NCBI GenBank assembly: GCA_001632425.1
Contig: KV425553.1
Span: 599,498-663,497 of the forward strand
DNA: 64,000 bases
Source of the DNA: Neolentinus lepideus HHB14362 ss-1
Lineage: Eukaryota > Basidiomycota > Agaricomycetes > Gloeophyllales > Gloeophyllaceae
Reading direction: 5' to 3'
Both the position numbers and the translations under genes were made by a program. This document shows, piece after piece, positions 12,406-23,555 of the stretch. The notes under the pieces are model-generated. The model had not been told where the DNA came from, searched no databases, and was given only the letters and a program-made list of their open reading frames with translations. The first letter of the stretch is position 1. Each line of letters begins with the position of its first letter.

Positions 12406-13361
12406 CTATGACCACGCGTCGACAAGCGAATCCCGCATTTCGCCAATAACGGCCGTCGACTCCTGGCCCTGAAGTTCTGTTGTCATGGATGTCAACTAAA
12501 CACGCTTTCGTGAACAGCTGTTTGACTCACTGAATGCAGCCTCAATGACGCTAATTTCCGTAGCGGTCGTGTCCAAGCCTGTGAAGGCACACCAGTCATT
12601 CACCACCAGACCAGCACCAATCACATCTGAACCACGGTTGACAGTCCCCGCCTGAGACACTTCTCTATTAGGGTATTCAAAACCAGACACGACAAGACGA
12701 CATACCACGAGTGGAACTTGTAACAGACTACTTAGCTCGTCTTGCTCGCTAATACTCGTCTTTGGGTGCACCAACCCACCCTGATTGCTTATCGCACAAT
12801 AACTGCCTACAAGGACGTTATCTGCGACCGTCTGTCTGAACACCTCCACCTTCAGCACGTCGGCGATGATCTCCTCCGTTTCTCTGTCCACATCTGGGTG
12901 CACGAGAGCGACATGGTCGTTACATGCGATGACGTTGCCGAGAGCGGAGAGCCGTTCTTCGACGCGCTGGAGGGCAATGGTGTCGGGAAGTGAATTGCGG
13001 ATGTGTTGGAGCTCCTGGTCGGTGGTGGTGGAGGGGACGAGGAGGCCGTGGCGGTTGCCTGATGTGTAATGTTGATATTGATGAGTGCGGATGAAGCGAT
13101 GGGAAGAGTCGCACCTGCAGTCAATCTACCGACAATCCGGGTCCCTCCAATACTCGTGTGCACGATAGGGATAACGTCGCCGAGCTCGCTCTCGAACGCG
13201 GAGTAGAAGTTGGTACTCCCCTGGATACCAACAAGACAGTAGCCGTTTGTGAGCTTGGAGAAGACTCCGATGTCGTTGCTATTCTCGAATCGGATACCTG
13301 CAGTACGAATAAAATTCAGAAGGCCAGCAAAAGGTTGCAGTGCGTGCGTACGGGTAGCCAT
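12406..13361 (-). CDS. TIF6: Translation initiation factor 6 (eIF6/Tif6)
   Basis: Anti-association factor that binds the 60S subunit during its biogenesis in nucleolus and cytoplasm and is released by Sdo1/Efl1. The ATG is at 13361, with the first intron after ten coding bases. The spliced protein begins [16 protein letters not shown], has the repeating pentein-fold blocks [63 protein letters not shown] and [20 protein letters not shown], and ends with LVDAWS. The length is about 245 residues, as expected for the family. The stop is at 12406-12408. The last intron was placed by homology, because reading through it gives an unrelated tail. It is divergent from the NDUFAF7-like gene with 208 bases between the start codons, a likely shared promoter. 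Confidence 0.95.
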
Positions 13362-13569
13362 GGTTGAATGCCGACTAGCTTAGCTTGGATTCCTTGGAGT
13401 TGTGTCGGAGGGAAGAGTAGAGAGAGGTAGGAGGAGAGGGACGCTGGTAGTTGACAGGAGCATGATCGATAAAGAGTTTTATTATACACTTTGCGGTCAC
13501 GCGTCTCTTGGGCGCTGGTCGCAGTCATTCTTCCTGTCCGCGGTACCGCTCGGAGAGTCATTGTAGCTC
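13362..13569. promoter_or_regulatory. Likely bidirectional promoter, TIF6 and NDUFAF7-like genes
   Basis: A 208-base spacer separates two divergent start codons. It has a purine-run segment near 13410-13440 and an A/T-rich patch near 13475-13490 (TTTTATTATACAC). The promoter role is inferred from layout alone. Confidence 0.45.
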
Positions 13570-15230
13570 ATGTTGTTCTTGCGTCCAAAACACGCTGTCC
13601 GACAATACATGGCAGTATTGCGGTCCCGCAAATGTCCAGGTACCAACTTCAGGGATACACATCCCATGCGAAGCTATGCATCTTTCCCGGAAAACTTTAC
13701 GAAAGTCGAGAAGATACTATTGGACAACATCAGGGTTTGCTCGAGTCATACAGAGAACGGGCGTACAGGTGCTTATAACATGACAATAGGCAGCGGGCCC
13801 GATCACGTTCGCCTCGTACATGCAGATGTGCCTAAGTCATCCTACGTACGGCTATTACACGAATCCCGCAAATCCTATCTTTGGTACCCAAGGAGATTTT
13901 GTTACGAGTCCTGAGATCAGTCAAGTGTTTGGAGAGGTCCGTAGTCGTGAATTCCGCATGTGCATACGTTACTCAACGCCTCTCAGATAGCTTGTTGGGA
14001 TATGGTTGCTTTCGCAGTGGATGCAGGCAGGGCAGTCTCGACGAATCCGACTGGTTGAACTAGGTCCTGGTAGAGGGACATTGATGGAAGACATATTGAG
14101 AGTGCGTAGCTTCGGCCTTCCCTTTCCCATAAGGCGTAACTCACCCCCACTACTAGACGCTTTCCAGCTTCCCAAGCTGCGCCCAGTCCATCCGGGACGT
14201 TCATCTAATCGAAACGAGTCAGCCATTATGCTCTATACAAGAGAGCAGACTTCGGCCGACCGCGACACGCCTGGACGTAAATATGCAATGGCACGACGGC
14301 TTGGATTTATTACCGATCCAAAATGACGCGTTTACCATGGTAGTTGCACATGAGTTCTTTGATGCTCTGCCTTTCCATCTGTTGCAGGTAAGCATCATTG
14401 CATCAGAGAATTTCCGACGTCTTACAGTCGTAATCCGCCAGAACACTAATGAAGGATGGAAAGAAATCCTCATCGCCTCTTCTGTCCCCGCCCCTTCCTC
14501 AGCAGAAACTTCATTCGACTCCCAACCACCGGAAGCTCCCAAGTCTCGTTTCCAAACAGTCTTGTCTCCGACACCTCTGTCTCGAGTCTTGGCAGTGTCC
14601 TCGCCCCGCTTCAGCGAATTACCTACGGGGACGACCCTGGAGGTTAGCCCGGTAGGCTGGAGCATCGCACGGCAGGTTGCACAGCTCGTAGGGGGGGATG
14701 AGGACGGCGAGGGGAGTGGATGTGCACTTATCATGGATTATGGAGATGATCACTTCTTTGGGAAATCTTTCCGGGTGCGCTTCTGATCTGCTCGGATACG
14801 CGCTTCGTCAGTTTTGACTCGCCTCCGAATGACAGGCCTTCAAAAACCACCAAATCGTTGATCCCTTCGCCCTCCCGGGCGAATGCGACCTCACCGTCAA
14901 CGTCGACTTTGCCTACCTCCGCGAAGCCGCTCAGGACCGCGGTGCGTCTCTGTGCCTCCTTCTCTTCGTTGCGTTGCACTCACACACATTTCAGCCAAGC
15001 CACTTGGCCCCATCTCCCAAGCGGACTTCCTCTTAGGCATGGGATTGGGCCAGAGGGTGGATGCGCTGGCTAGGGCCGCAAAGCATGAGGAGAGGACAGA
15101 AGGGATAAGGGAGGCTGCGCGGAGGCTTGTGGATAGGAATGGAATGGGTGAACAGTATAAGGTGTTTGGGATGGTCGGGAAGGAGAGGCAGGTGAAGGCA
15201 GAGTACGTGTGGCCCTTTGTAGAGGAGTAG
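13570..15230 (+). CDS. NDUFAF7/MidA-type arginine methyltransferase
   Basis: Mitochondrial SAM-dependent methyltransferase (PF02636 family). In animals it methylates NDUFS2 during complex I assembly. The ATG at 13570 gives a basic N-terminus with few acidic residues, as in mitochondrial presequences. Spliced exons then read YMQMCLSHPTYGYYTN, GTQGDFVTSPEISQVFGE and LLSQWMQAG, followed by the SAM-binding block IRLVELGPGRGTLMEDILR. The conserved VAHEFFDALPFHLLQ and the C-terminal ISQADFLLGMGLGQRVDAL follow. These are the family's diagnostic motifs in the right order. The stop ends at 15230. Splice joins were worked out by keeping frame, and no lesion was seen. Confidence 0.88.
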
Positions 15231-17264
15231 GTCGTTCAAGTTAGGACATTGGGGTCTCATTTCGCTTGTTGCAGGCAATATCATGCATGCAGTACAATTG
15301 CTCGTCTTCTTGTACTCGCAAGTAACTTACATATATGCCTTGCATATATTATCTCAACCCGAATGCAATGTAATTCAAGGACACTTCCCCAGACTACCTC
15401 CCATTAATTCGAGTCTTCCCCAGCTTCGCATATTTACTGCAAGTCAAGACGCCTGCTCCTTTGTAGAGCTTCTTGCGGTTCTCGATATGTGAAGCAACAA
15501 CGCTCCAGGTTGGCTTGTTCTTACCTGCCTGGCGCAAGTTTTGAAGTGCGCCGACGCTAGGCAATGGTGGACGCTCAGGACAGGACCGGCAGTCTTGTCT
15601 CCAGGACCATTTGTCGATGAAGACGATGTAAGTAGAGCGTCAGAATTACGTCTGGGCTCGGGAGTTTTGCGAGAGCTCTTTCGGACCGCTATGACGACCG
15701 TTGCGTACTTGTGGAGTTCGCAAAAAGGAGACTGTGTAAGTAAAGTCGCTATCTCCCGATATGAAAACCAGACTAGTGGCTGGGGCAGGCGGCAGACGCC
15801 AGCATGCCCGCTGAGTCTCCAAGTTTACTCTGACAGGTGAGCGGTGTACAAGCGACGTACCTATATATTGACATCGACGACTCCTTCCTTCCGCTGTGCG
15901 AACAATCGTGCAGGGTCACGCCTGCGTTTGACAAATTGGATCGGAGGGTACATCGAATGACGAATTGACGAATTCAAGGTATGCCTTAGATTGGGTCATA
16001 CGACCAAAGATCTGAGCGACAACCTGAATCTTATCAACATATTTTCTACCTGTGACAATCGAGGGTGCTGAGCAGTTCTTGGGCAGAGAGATTTGGCTTT
16101 CCGCACTCTTGCAAAAGTAATTACTCACCATGATCCCAGAATATGGCGACGAGGTTATCATGATTTGCCCTGGGTCCCATACCTAAGGCGCTGTTCTTTG
16201 GAACATCGTGTCCAGCACTTATTAATGGTGTCGAGCGCATAGCTTGCGAAGGGTCGACCCATACTTCCAAGCACATCAAGGTCGGCATTAATTCTAGCTC
16301 CAATATTTTGGGGCTGTATATACAAAACAGACTCACGAATTCTCGGCATCTCACGGTACTCACAGTTCGGCCCAAACAAGGTGGATTCATTTGAACTAAG
16401 TTATTCGTAACAGTGATCAATCTGGCCCGGGGGGGAGGGGAGGGATTTTGAATTTACTTGTACGGTTCTATTGGGATCTGGGGAGCTTTCTGGAACCCAG
16501 AGAACGCGTAGAAGCAATATGACCAATTTCAAGGAGGCAGAATACCATTTCTCCCGCAATTTGAGATATTTCGGAACAAGGAAGCCCCTCCATAAAAGTG
16601 GCGACTCGCCAGACTATGTGCTGAGCACCATAGGTGTTTGAACCCCTCGTTAAGCAACGCCAAGAAACCATCTGGAGCAATAAAAGAAAGTACTCTCGAA
16701 TATATATGATTCCAAGATTTCGGGGACTGGACAGCATCATCCGAGCTTTTGTCCGAATGGTCCACTTGTCCAAATATGGTAATCTTGATTGTATGAAATA
16801 TGTCAAAAATATTCAGGTTCCCTGCTCTAAGCAGTTTTTGTCTTATTTAGATCACGGGTCCGCGTCAACTCCACAATCATGGTTCATTACATCCCACTGC
16901 CGGGGCCCTACGACGACAGCCATTGAGAATGTGTCAGAGTATCCTACCTGCGGAAGTCTGCCTTGGATCAGATGCAGATCGTCTTGTATCTCGTTCAAGA
17001 TGCAGAGGTAAACGTGCTGCCCCTTACGGTTCGGCAACCCCTAGTGCCTTGCATGGAAATAGGAAGAAGCCAAAATATCATTAGGGTTATCAATGAAGCG
17101 CTTGAATAGCGTTTCTCACTTGTGTTCGGGACATGTTTGTACGTAGAAACTTTCTTCAAGTGGCGTCAAAAGGATGGCCAGTTCACGGCCTGCCGGTGTG
17201 CGACATTGGATCCTTGCCCCCATCTCATTTTCCATAGCAATATCTCTGACTCCACAAAATCGTG
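15231..17264. other. 2 kb stretch without a supported gene
   Basis: Several ORFs of 60-125 codons overlap on both strands, the clearest at 16121-16420 and 16468-16806 on the minus strand and 16634-17011 on the plus strand. None shows a domain motif, and I could not join them into a single spliced reading frame. A G-rich run lies near 16429-16443. The stretch may hold a decayed gene or the regulatory region of the next gene. Confidence 0.4.
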
Positions 17265-18338
17265 ATGTCATTCAACGTCTTTCATGTCGGTCCTCCACCG
17301 GTACAAGAGCAGAGCTCCAGCAGCCAGCCATCTTCACCAGAAGCTAAGAAACGTACCCATCGAGGTCAGTAATGGCACTGAGCTCAACTGAAGCTCTAAA
17401 CTGTCAGGTCTACAGCTTGTGACCAATGTCGACGCTCAAGGGTAAAATGTGTACAATTGGGAGAACAACTTCCTTGTCAAACTTGCTCCGAGGGTGGCAT
17501 TGGTGAGCGAAATATACACCGTCGTAGTCTACCCGCTAACTCTCGATGAAAGTGTGCACTATTTCTGGTACGAACTGGTGTAAGCTTTCCTTCGATCACT
17601 GAGAAGCTGTATATCGTCTATAGGCCCGCGATTCAGAACCGGTCCGCCGAAGGGTTACATCCGAGCTCTGGAACAACGGTGGTATCAAACGGAGGCCATC
17701 CTGGCCGTTCTTCTATCGTCCCCCAATCCGCTAGCACAGGCTGTTATCACGGTTCTACGCCGTGACGCTGTCGCTGGTGAGGTACTGGACAGGATAACGA
17801 ATGGACCATTCGTACGTAATGTATCTGCCGTGAACCAATGACCCAAGGCTGATTCCACGTCAGGGTATTATGGGACGAGCCACACTGCCGCAAGAGTCGT
17901 CGATGCAAGATATTGTGGCATATGCTACCCGAGGGCACGTCACTCAGGATGCTAAACAGTCACGTTCCTCCAGAGAAGACATGTCCAGTCAAAGTCCGTA
18001 CCACCTTGTCATCCTTCAGCGGTTTGATCTGAATGATTGTAGCTCAGGCCATGTCGTTCGGAGAATTGATACAGTGGCAAGATGGGCTTTCTCTTGGTTT
18101 TACATCTTCTCCGGCTAGCCTTTCCCCTTACACTGTATATGTCCCACGGCAGCCGGCGAATTATGCGCAGCAGTCGACAGTTACGACGCACAACCCAGAA
18201 CATGAGCAGACGTTCTCGTTGTCTGAATTAGACATGTCTGATATGTATACGACAGAGGATCAGTCCGGTACGAGCCCTCCAACCTCCAGACATGTATCTC
18301 CTTACAATTGCACAGAGGATGAGATATCAGAATCTTAA
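17265..18338 (+). CDS. Short Zn2Cys6 protein without middle homology region (paralogue 2)
   Basis: The ATG at 17265 opens an exon of about 30 codons ending KKRTHR. The next exon gives ACDQCRRSRVKC, LPCQTCSEGGI and VCTISGPR, again C-X2-C-X6-C-X8-C-X2-C-X6-C. The paralogous linker RTGPPKGYIRALEQRWYQTE and the helical segment DAVAGEVLDRITNGPF follow. A later exon, reached through an intron near 18000-18045, has QAMSFGELIQWQDGLSLGF, echoing the TQAAAWQDRLTTLLG of the large regulator. The protein ends with an acidic Ser/Thr-rich tail at 18338, before any middle homology region. All joins keep frame, so this looks like a complete short gene rather than a random truncation. It may bind DNA and compete with or modulate the long paralogue; that is inference. 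Confidence 0.7.
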
Positions 18339-18839
18339 CGTAGTTCTGTTTTGTCTCTTCACGATTTGGAAGTATGTAGGTTCAGTCAACTATTCCTGGA
18401 CTCTGTAGACTGTAGATCCGCTTAGCACCTGTCGCTGTGAGATATGCTCAAGGTCGAGGCGATTGTGGCTGGGCACCCGGATCAGCAATTTCTCCCGCGG
18501 CTAGTAGTGGCTTGCACATTTGGTCAGAGCGTGGCAATGTGAGACACGTGGTAGTCAGGTGGTATTCGGTGACCTGGTTGTATCTGGTTGTCACTGCATG
18601 ACCACATGACCATCTCTCGACAGGATTGTGTAGTAGCTCTGGCCAACGATAGTTATCCTACCTCCTATTGATTGTATCAGATTGTGCCTGGCTGCCAGTG
18701 GGGACTTAAACCGTGCTGCGCGTGCAACGGCTCTTCGAATGGTTGAACTCTGACCGCCTCTTGTACATCGACGATGCTGTCTGACTTACTGCACTTCTAA
18801 TGGTCACGAAACAGCACTGGCCTTCTATTCTACTCGAAA
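18339..18839. other. Spacer, no gene recognised
   Basis: Presumed 3' UTR of the short regulator, then G/T-rich sequence with repeated GTGG/GGTGG words around 18530-18590. No ORF with features was found. Confidence 0.4.
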
Positions 18840-19945
18840 CATACCTGTCTGCACTTGCAATAAGGATAGATCGGACAGTGTGTGGGGACAACAGCCAGCA
18901 AGGCGGTCTTGGAATGTGTCCAAAGCCTGACCATTCCAGCAGCCAGCCCACGGAAATGGAATGGGTGATGACCCAAGGTTAGTTTGTGCTTACTTGCTGT
19001 TCCTACCGTACTTTGTGTCCTCGGAGTTTGTGCAGCCCGACCTTCTCGACGCGGTTACCGAGCCTGCGCGCATTAGGCACTCCGGACACATCAGTATCAA
19101 GACCTTGAATTGCGGGACTAGTCGCCCGAGCGCTCAATCTACCTGCCCCAGGTTGACCGGGAGCTCGGTTGACTTGCCTCAGGTTGTCGCAGATACCGAG
19201 TCTGAAGGGCAAGTGGACCTGGCTGGTCCATCAGCGATATGGGAATCATCCCAACTCACTGGTGCCCACGCCAGCCCCGACCGATGTGGGTGAGAAGCAA
19301 GCAGACTGGTGTATGTTCAAGTCGCAACACCACTGCCAGCTCATGCTTGGCATGGGTAAGGTATGACAGCACCTCACGCAGGCGGACGGCGAGGACCTGG
19401 ATGACGAGCAGAGTCTCAATTCGCTCGGCGAGAGGAGCTCGCTGGTGTTTCAGTCTTATGAAAGGCGGGTTAAACCGCCCATGGTGGAGACATATGACCT
19501 ACGCACCAAGGGTGTGTGCTGCATCGACACCTCCGGGCCTTTCGACACCAAGGCACTCATGACCTCTTTGGTCCTCTAAGGACACGTGGACTATGTCGCC
19601 AGTGAAGATGCAGTACGTCCCTCTCCCACTATCATGTCTCCCTTCCGGGTACTCACTACTACCATCACTTAGGACGTACTCACCTACGAAGCACCGCCGC
19701 GGCCGCCTGTATCCCGGAAAACTTCTATGTTGGGTTCCTCAAGAGTGAGCTGATCGTGAAGGTAAGTAATTATTTTTGATTGCGACGTAGTGTGCTTACA
19801 TATATCAAAGCTGGTCTTCGTATTTTCCGGGGTTCCAGCGTCGCAAGGACCCGTCCGTGGCGCTAGGAAATGCATACCCGCCATTCATGGCATGACTAAG
19901 ATGACTGCGACAGCGTACTCTGCAATGTTGGTGCATCCAGAAGTA
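18840..19945 (+). pseudogene. XPG/FEN1-like nuclease pseudogene, copy 1
   Basis: Remnant of a flap-endonuclease-type gene of the PIN-domain XPG family. With frame changes the plus strand reads SYERRVKPPMVETY, GVCCIDTSGPFDTKALMTSL, VDYVASEDA and, past an intron-like gap, DVLTYEAP. These correspond to the XPG-I block (normally ...GPFEAEALAASLV..GYADYVASEDTDVLVY). A stop falls inside the block, the acidic pair is altered (FDTKAL in place of FEAEAL), and frameshifts separate the pieces, so it is not functional. A second copy lies at 57640-58870, with long stretches nearly identical (for example around 19010-19120 and 57950-58030). It is bordered downstream by CACTG MITE copy 2. Confidence 0.65.
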
Positions 19946-20161
19946 TATAGGGTTGAATAGTAGATGAGACAAATATATGTTTTTAATGATCCTTATCTGA
20001 ATAATGTGTGGATCGTAAGAGCTACGACAAGAGCACCAGAATAGCTACAAGACTTATTGATATTGTACATCTTGTCGCAGTCTGGCCAACTATCCGACCA
20101 GCTTATAATCACTTGTCTAGTGGCTCACAAGACTTATAGATATTTTACATATTGCAACACT

Positions 20162-20292
20162 CACCGTGGGAAACCCAGTCTTTAACAGCTTGCAAAATGT
20201 GCACCAAAAGGTATTATCAGCCAATCAGAGGGTGAGAAAATACCTTTTGATCAACATTTTGCAGGTCCTCAAAGAGTAGGACCCCCGCAGTG
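20162..20292. mobile_element. CACTG-ended MITE, copy 2
   Basis: A 131-base copy of the element at 753-882. The left end reads CACCG, with one change from CACTG, and the right end is CAGTG. It is flanked by the 3-base direct repeat ACT (20159-20161 and 20293-20295). The inner hairpin arms carry the same GCAAAATG and CAACATTTTGC words as copy 1. It lies directly against the 5' side of the FRA10AC1-family gene, for which no start codon was found downstream of the element. Confidence 0.8.
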
Positions 20293-20349
20293 ACTTGTAA
20301 TCGTTTGCCACCGGATGGCCATAGTCCGCCGAATTTGCTGATCCGGGGA

Positions 20350-21245
20350 GCCTGGGGCCCGTTCCGGTCCGGTCCAGAACGCGCACTGCACAGCCTTCAA
20401 GGAACATTTCGGCGGGACCGTGAGTACTGGCATCTCGTGAACCATGTTCAGCAGCTCGGCCTTGCGAACAAATCCAAGGACCGAGTTCGATATCTTGAAG
20501 GCGTCACATAGGTATAGCCTCTTGCGGCATTGACCCGGCAACCAGAATCATAGTCTTTTCTTTCCTGCAGGTTTCTACGCGATGATGCAGAAGGAAGTAA
20601 CGACAAGCAACTATCATGGGAGCAGCAGATCGCCAAGAAGTATTACGATAACCTTTACCGCGAATTTGCGGTATGCAACTTGAAGCATTACAAGTCGGGG
20701 AACGTGAGTATTGCCTTTCAGGCCAGTATGGCAGCGCTGATTTAGACCATCGAAAGTTTGCCCTACGCTGGCGAACAGAGGAGGAAGTGTTGTCTGGAGC
20801 TGGAGAGACTACCTGCGGAAACATACGCTGTCATCATCATGACAGAGCCGATAACGACGTGCAACTGAAGACGCTGGAAGTTCCGTTCAGTTACGAGGAG
20901 GCGGGGGAGTACAAGTCGTGTCTAGTGAAGCTAGTACTTTGCGCTAGGTGCACGAAGAAACTGATGTGGAAATGGGAGAAGGAGCGTGAAAAACTGGCGA
21001 GGGATGAGGACCTAAAAGGTGCCGAAGGGGGAGGCGACAGGATGACTGGCCAAGAGCCTGCGTTACGAGCACCAGAGCAGGGAAAGTCTGCAGTGGAGAA
21101 GAAAGCCATGGATGAGCGTCATCGGAAAGCAGGTGAACGGGGGGAACGCAAAAGCGAAGCTGTGGGACACAGTCATCGCTCGCGATCACGTTCACCTCGA
21201 GCGCGGAGGTCCGGTGCTTACGATCGACGCAGGTCACGCTCCTGA
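20350..21245 (+). CDS. FRA10AC1-family protein, 5' end unresolved
   Basis: Nuclear protein of the Fra10Ac1 family (PF09725), linked to spliceosome function. Recognised exons read TEFDILKASHR, FLRDDAEG, SWEQQIAKKYYDNLYREFAV, FALRWRTEEEVLSGAGETTC and VPFSYEEAGEYKSCLVKLVL, then CARCTKKL. The CGNIRC and CARC pairs fit the family's putative zinc-binding cysteines. The tail is charged and ends in Arg-Ser dipeptides (SHRSRSRSPRARR), typical of splicing proteins. The stop ends at 21245. An exon upstream of 20420 appears to exist (AFKEHFGGT), but no in-frame ATG could be found between it and the MITE at 20162-20292. The true start may lie further upstream, or the first exon may be displaced or lost. 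Confidence 0.78.
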
Positions 21246-21369
21246 TGACACGACAGTATCCATGTGTGGCGGTCAAGGGAGAAAGCTAGTAAGTTTCAGT
21301 CCTCATTATCTACATGGGTTCTACATGGGTGCTAATGGTCTAAAATGTCAAAGCTGTAGGCCGCCCCAT

Positions 21370-23451
21370 TCATTCGTCCGCTCTGGCAGCTCTCCTCCAA
21401 TCCTCGAACCAGTCCATCAGCTCCCTGGCCATAGTATCACATTCGTCCACCCGTTGTTTTGTTCCTTTCTCACCCAGAACACGCCTTGCAACCTTAATGT
21501 CTTTGCCTTTCAGCCAAGCATCCTCTATCGCCGCTGCCCAGTCCCCCTCTTCGTATGCTGCCCGCGCTAATTCTACGCCGAGGCCCGATTTGGATAAGAA
21601 TAGCCGCAGACCGTGCTCTTCGATGAATAAGGGCCGAGAAACTAAGGGGATCAACTGTCAACACTTTACGCAAGAACTTTGTTTTGCGCCAACTTACCGT
21701 AAACGAAGGGAGTGCACGACTCCACGCTCTCTGAAACTGCACCATATCCCTGTGAAGAGCCGGAGCCGTTAGTATCTTGCGCCGGCAGGAGGGATACGCG
21801 CTTACCAGCTTTCCGAGTAAAACATCAGACACTGCCATCAGGTCGGGCATATAGACATCTCTAGGAGCGACATAAAATCCCGATGGGAGCTCGTCGTCGT
21901 CCTCTTTTGCCCACTCCGGCGAGACGCCACACACGACCGCGATCCACGACTCATCTGGCAGTAATCTGGGCATCTGCTCTTCCACAATCCCATCTAGTAG
22001 AGTCTTATCCAGGTACGAATTCGTACTGTGCTCCTTGCTCATGGCGGGAGGCGTTGCCGGGATCGTACGGAAGATCGGCGGCGATTTGGGTTCGGACGGT
22101 GGAGGTGTTGGGAAGGGTTTGATCATGGGCGGTGCACCGGGAATGTGGATATGCGAAGGGGTGCCAAGGCGCATGCTATCGGCTCGCTTGCGCTCGGTAA
22201 TCTTCACGTTATTAAGTTCCCGGTCGAGCGTGTCTAAGGCGACTGCTCCTTCCTGATCTTCCGGAGGCTGCTCTGGTAAGTGGGCGGCGTGAATGCTGGA
22301 GGCTCCCTTCATGGGTGCGGTGCTGATGGCGCCAGGTGTGCTGGCGCGGCTGGAAGTGCGGCTCCGAGGTTTCTTGAAGAACTGGCCACCGAAAGAGACG
22401 ACGAGGATCTTTGTTGTTGTTGGGTCGTGAAGGTGCTTCGGGATGCCTATAGAAGACAAGAGAGCCGATCGGCCGTGCTTCTCATAGATCGTCGACCCAG
22501 GGGTGCGCACAAGAAGGGGTGCCTCACGGACTGAACGAGGTAAAGGCTTGTTGCCATCTGCGAAGGGTATTGAAGGCAGAAGAGGAATGTTGTCAATAGA
22601 CCCCAGACTTTGGGTTACCCTAGGGTGGAAGGCACGAGTATGCGAGTCGACCCATCTTGGTGATGGGAGACTGGGTTCTAAGAAGAATGAAGGAATGGGT
22701 ATCCTGCCTGGAAGGAGCAGGAGGAGGTCGGCACATCTGTAGCCTTCGTGAATCTGGGTGACGAGGGGCGTGAGCACCTCTTCTGGGAGTGGGTCGTCTG
22801 GAGGAGGAGAGCCGGAGACCGGGGCATGGAGGGTAGTGTCTTGATTTTCAAGTTCGTGAATCGGGGTAGACAGGAAACTGTACACAGAGTCGAAGGTGAA
22901 GTTGGTGACAAGGACCGAGGGGATACAGGCAGCGTTTGCAGCTAGGCTAGAGAATGTTACCAGAGGGTGTGGGTGGGGCTCATGTGGCTCACCAAGCCAG
23001 GAAGGCAGCGTCGCTGAGTACACAGTCTATTCTGTTGTGTATTAACCATTGCACTTCCTCTTCTATCTTGCTATTTTTTTCGTCCATGAATGCTTTCAGG
23101 ACATCGAGACTCCTTTGGCGGTCTACACGGTACCTATTGATTACGTCATCGACCATGTCATTATTCTATTTCTAAAGTGAACTTACGCCAGAGGCTGCAC
23201 GATAACGGGATCGATGTCCGCATGTCTATACAGCGCACCCAGAGCAATACTGTCTGAGAAGACATGAGCTGGGGCCGATGAGACGATATGAATGGTAGGA
23301 CGGCCGTGGCCTTCGACCACTAGGAGACGAGAAGCAAGGGCTGACACTCTTGTAGCGTGCCCATAACCTGCCACGGAATTAATTGATTTTAATATAATAA
23401 TGCAGGTATGCACGCACCATGTCCTGAGCAGTAGTACGCAAACGATGGCAT
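21370..23451 (-). CDS. GT-B-like protein, stand-alone L-arabinokinase N-domain homologue
   Basis: The ATG at 23451 gives MPSFAYYCSGHG, which splices to YGHATRVSALASRLL, the GHGxGHATR signature of the glycosyltransferase-like N-terminal domain of plant L-arabinokinase. Further exons read NRIDCVLSDAAFLA and AACIPSVLVTNFTFD, then the C-terminal half KILVVSFGGQ, SWIAVVCGVSPEW, VLLGKLGYGAVSESVESCTP and RPLFIEEHGLRLFLSKSGLG. A Ser/Pro-rich insertion of roughly 100 residues (including SRTSSRASTPGAIS) separates two domain halves. No GHMP-kinase motif follows before the stop at 21370, so it is not a galacto- or arabinokinase as a whole. A nucleotide-sugar-related role is plausible by fold but unproven. 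In-frame ATG-like codons further upstream run into an inverted-repeat element, so the 23451 start is preferred. Confidence 0.75.
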
Positions 23452-23555
23452 GGAAAGAGGTGTAAGGAGTTCACTATGATTCTCGGGTGCAACATGTCCC
23501 GTCAGTGGCTGTGCAACCACGTGGCGCTGATCGATCGCAGATTCAACGTCCCCCA

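Noticed and set aside
16121..16420. GMGPRANHDNL-like words suggesting a P450 heme loop
   Set aside because: The heme-ligand Cys and the ExxR motif are missing, and the neighbouring frames do not supply them.
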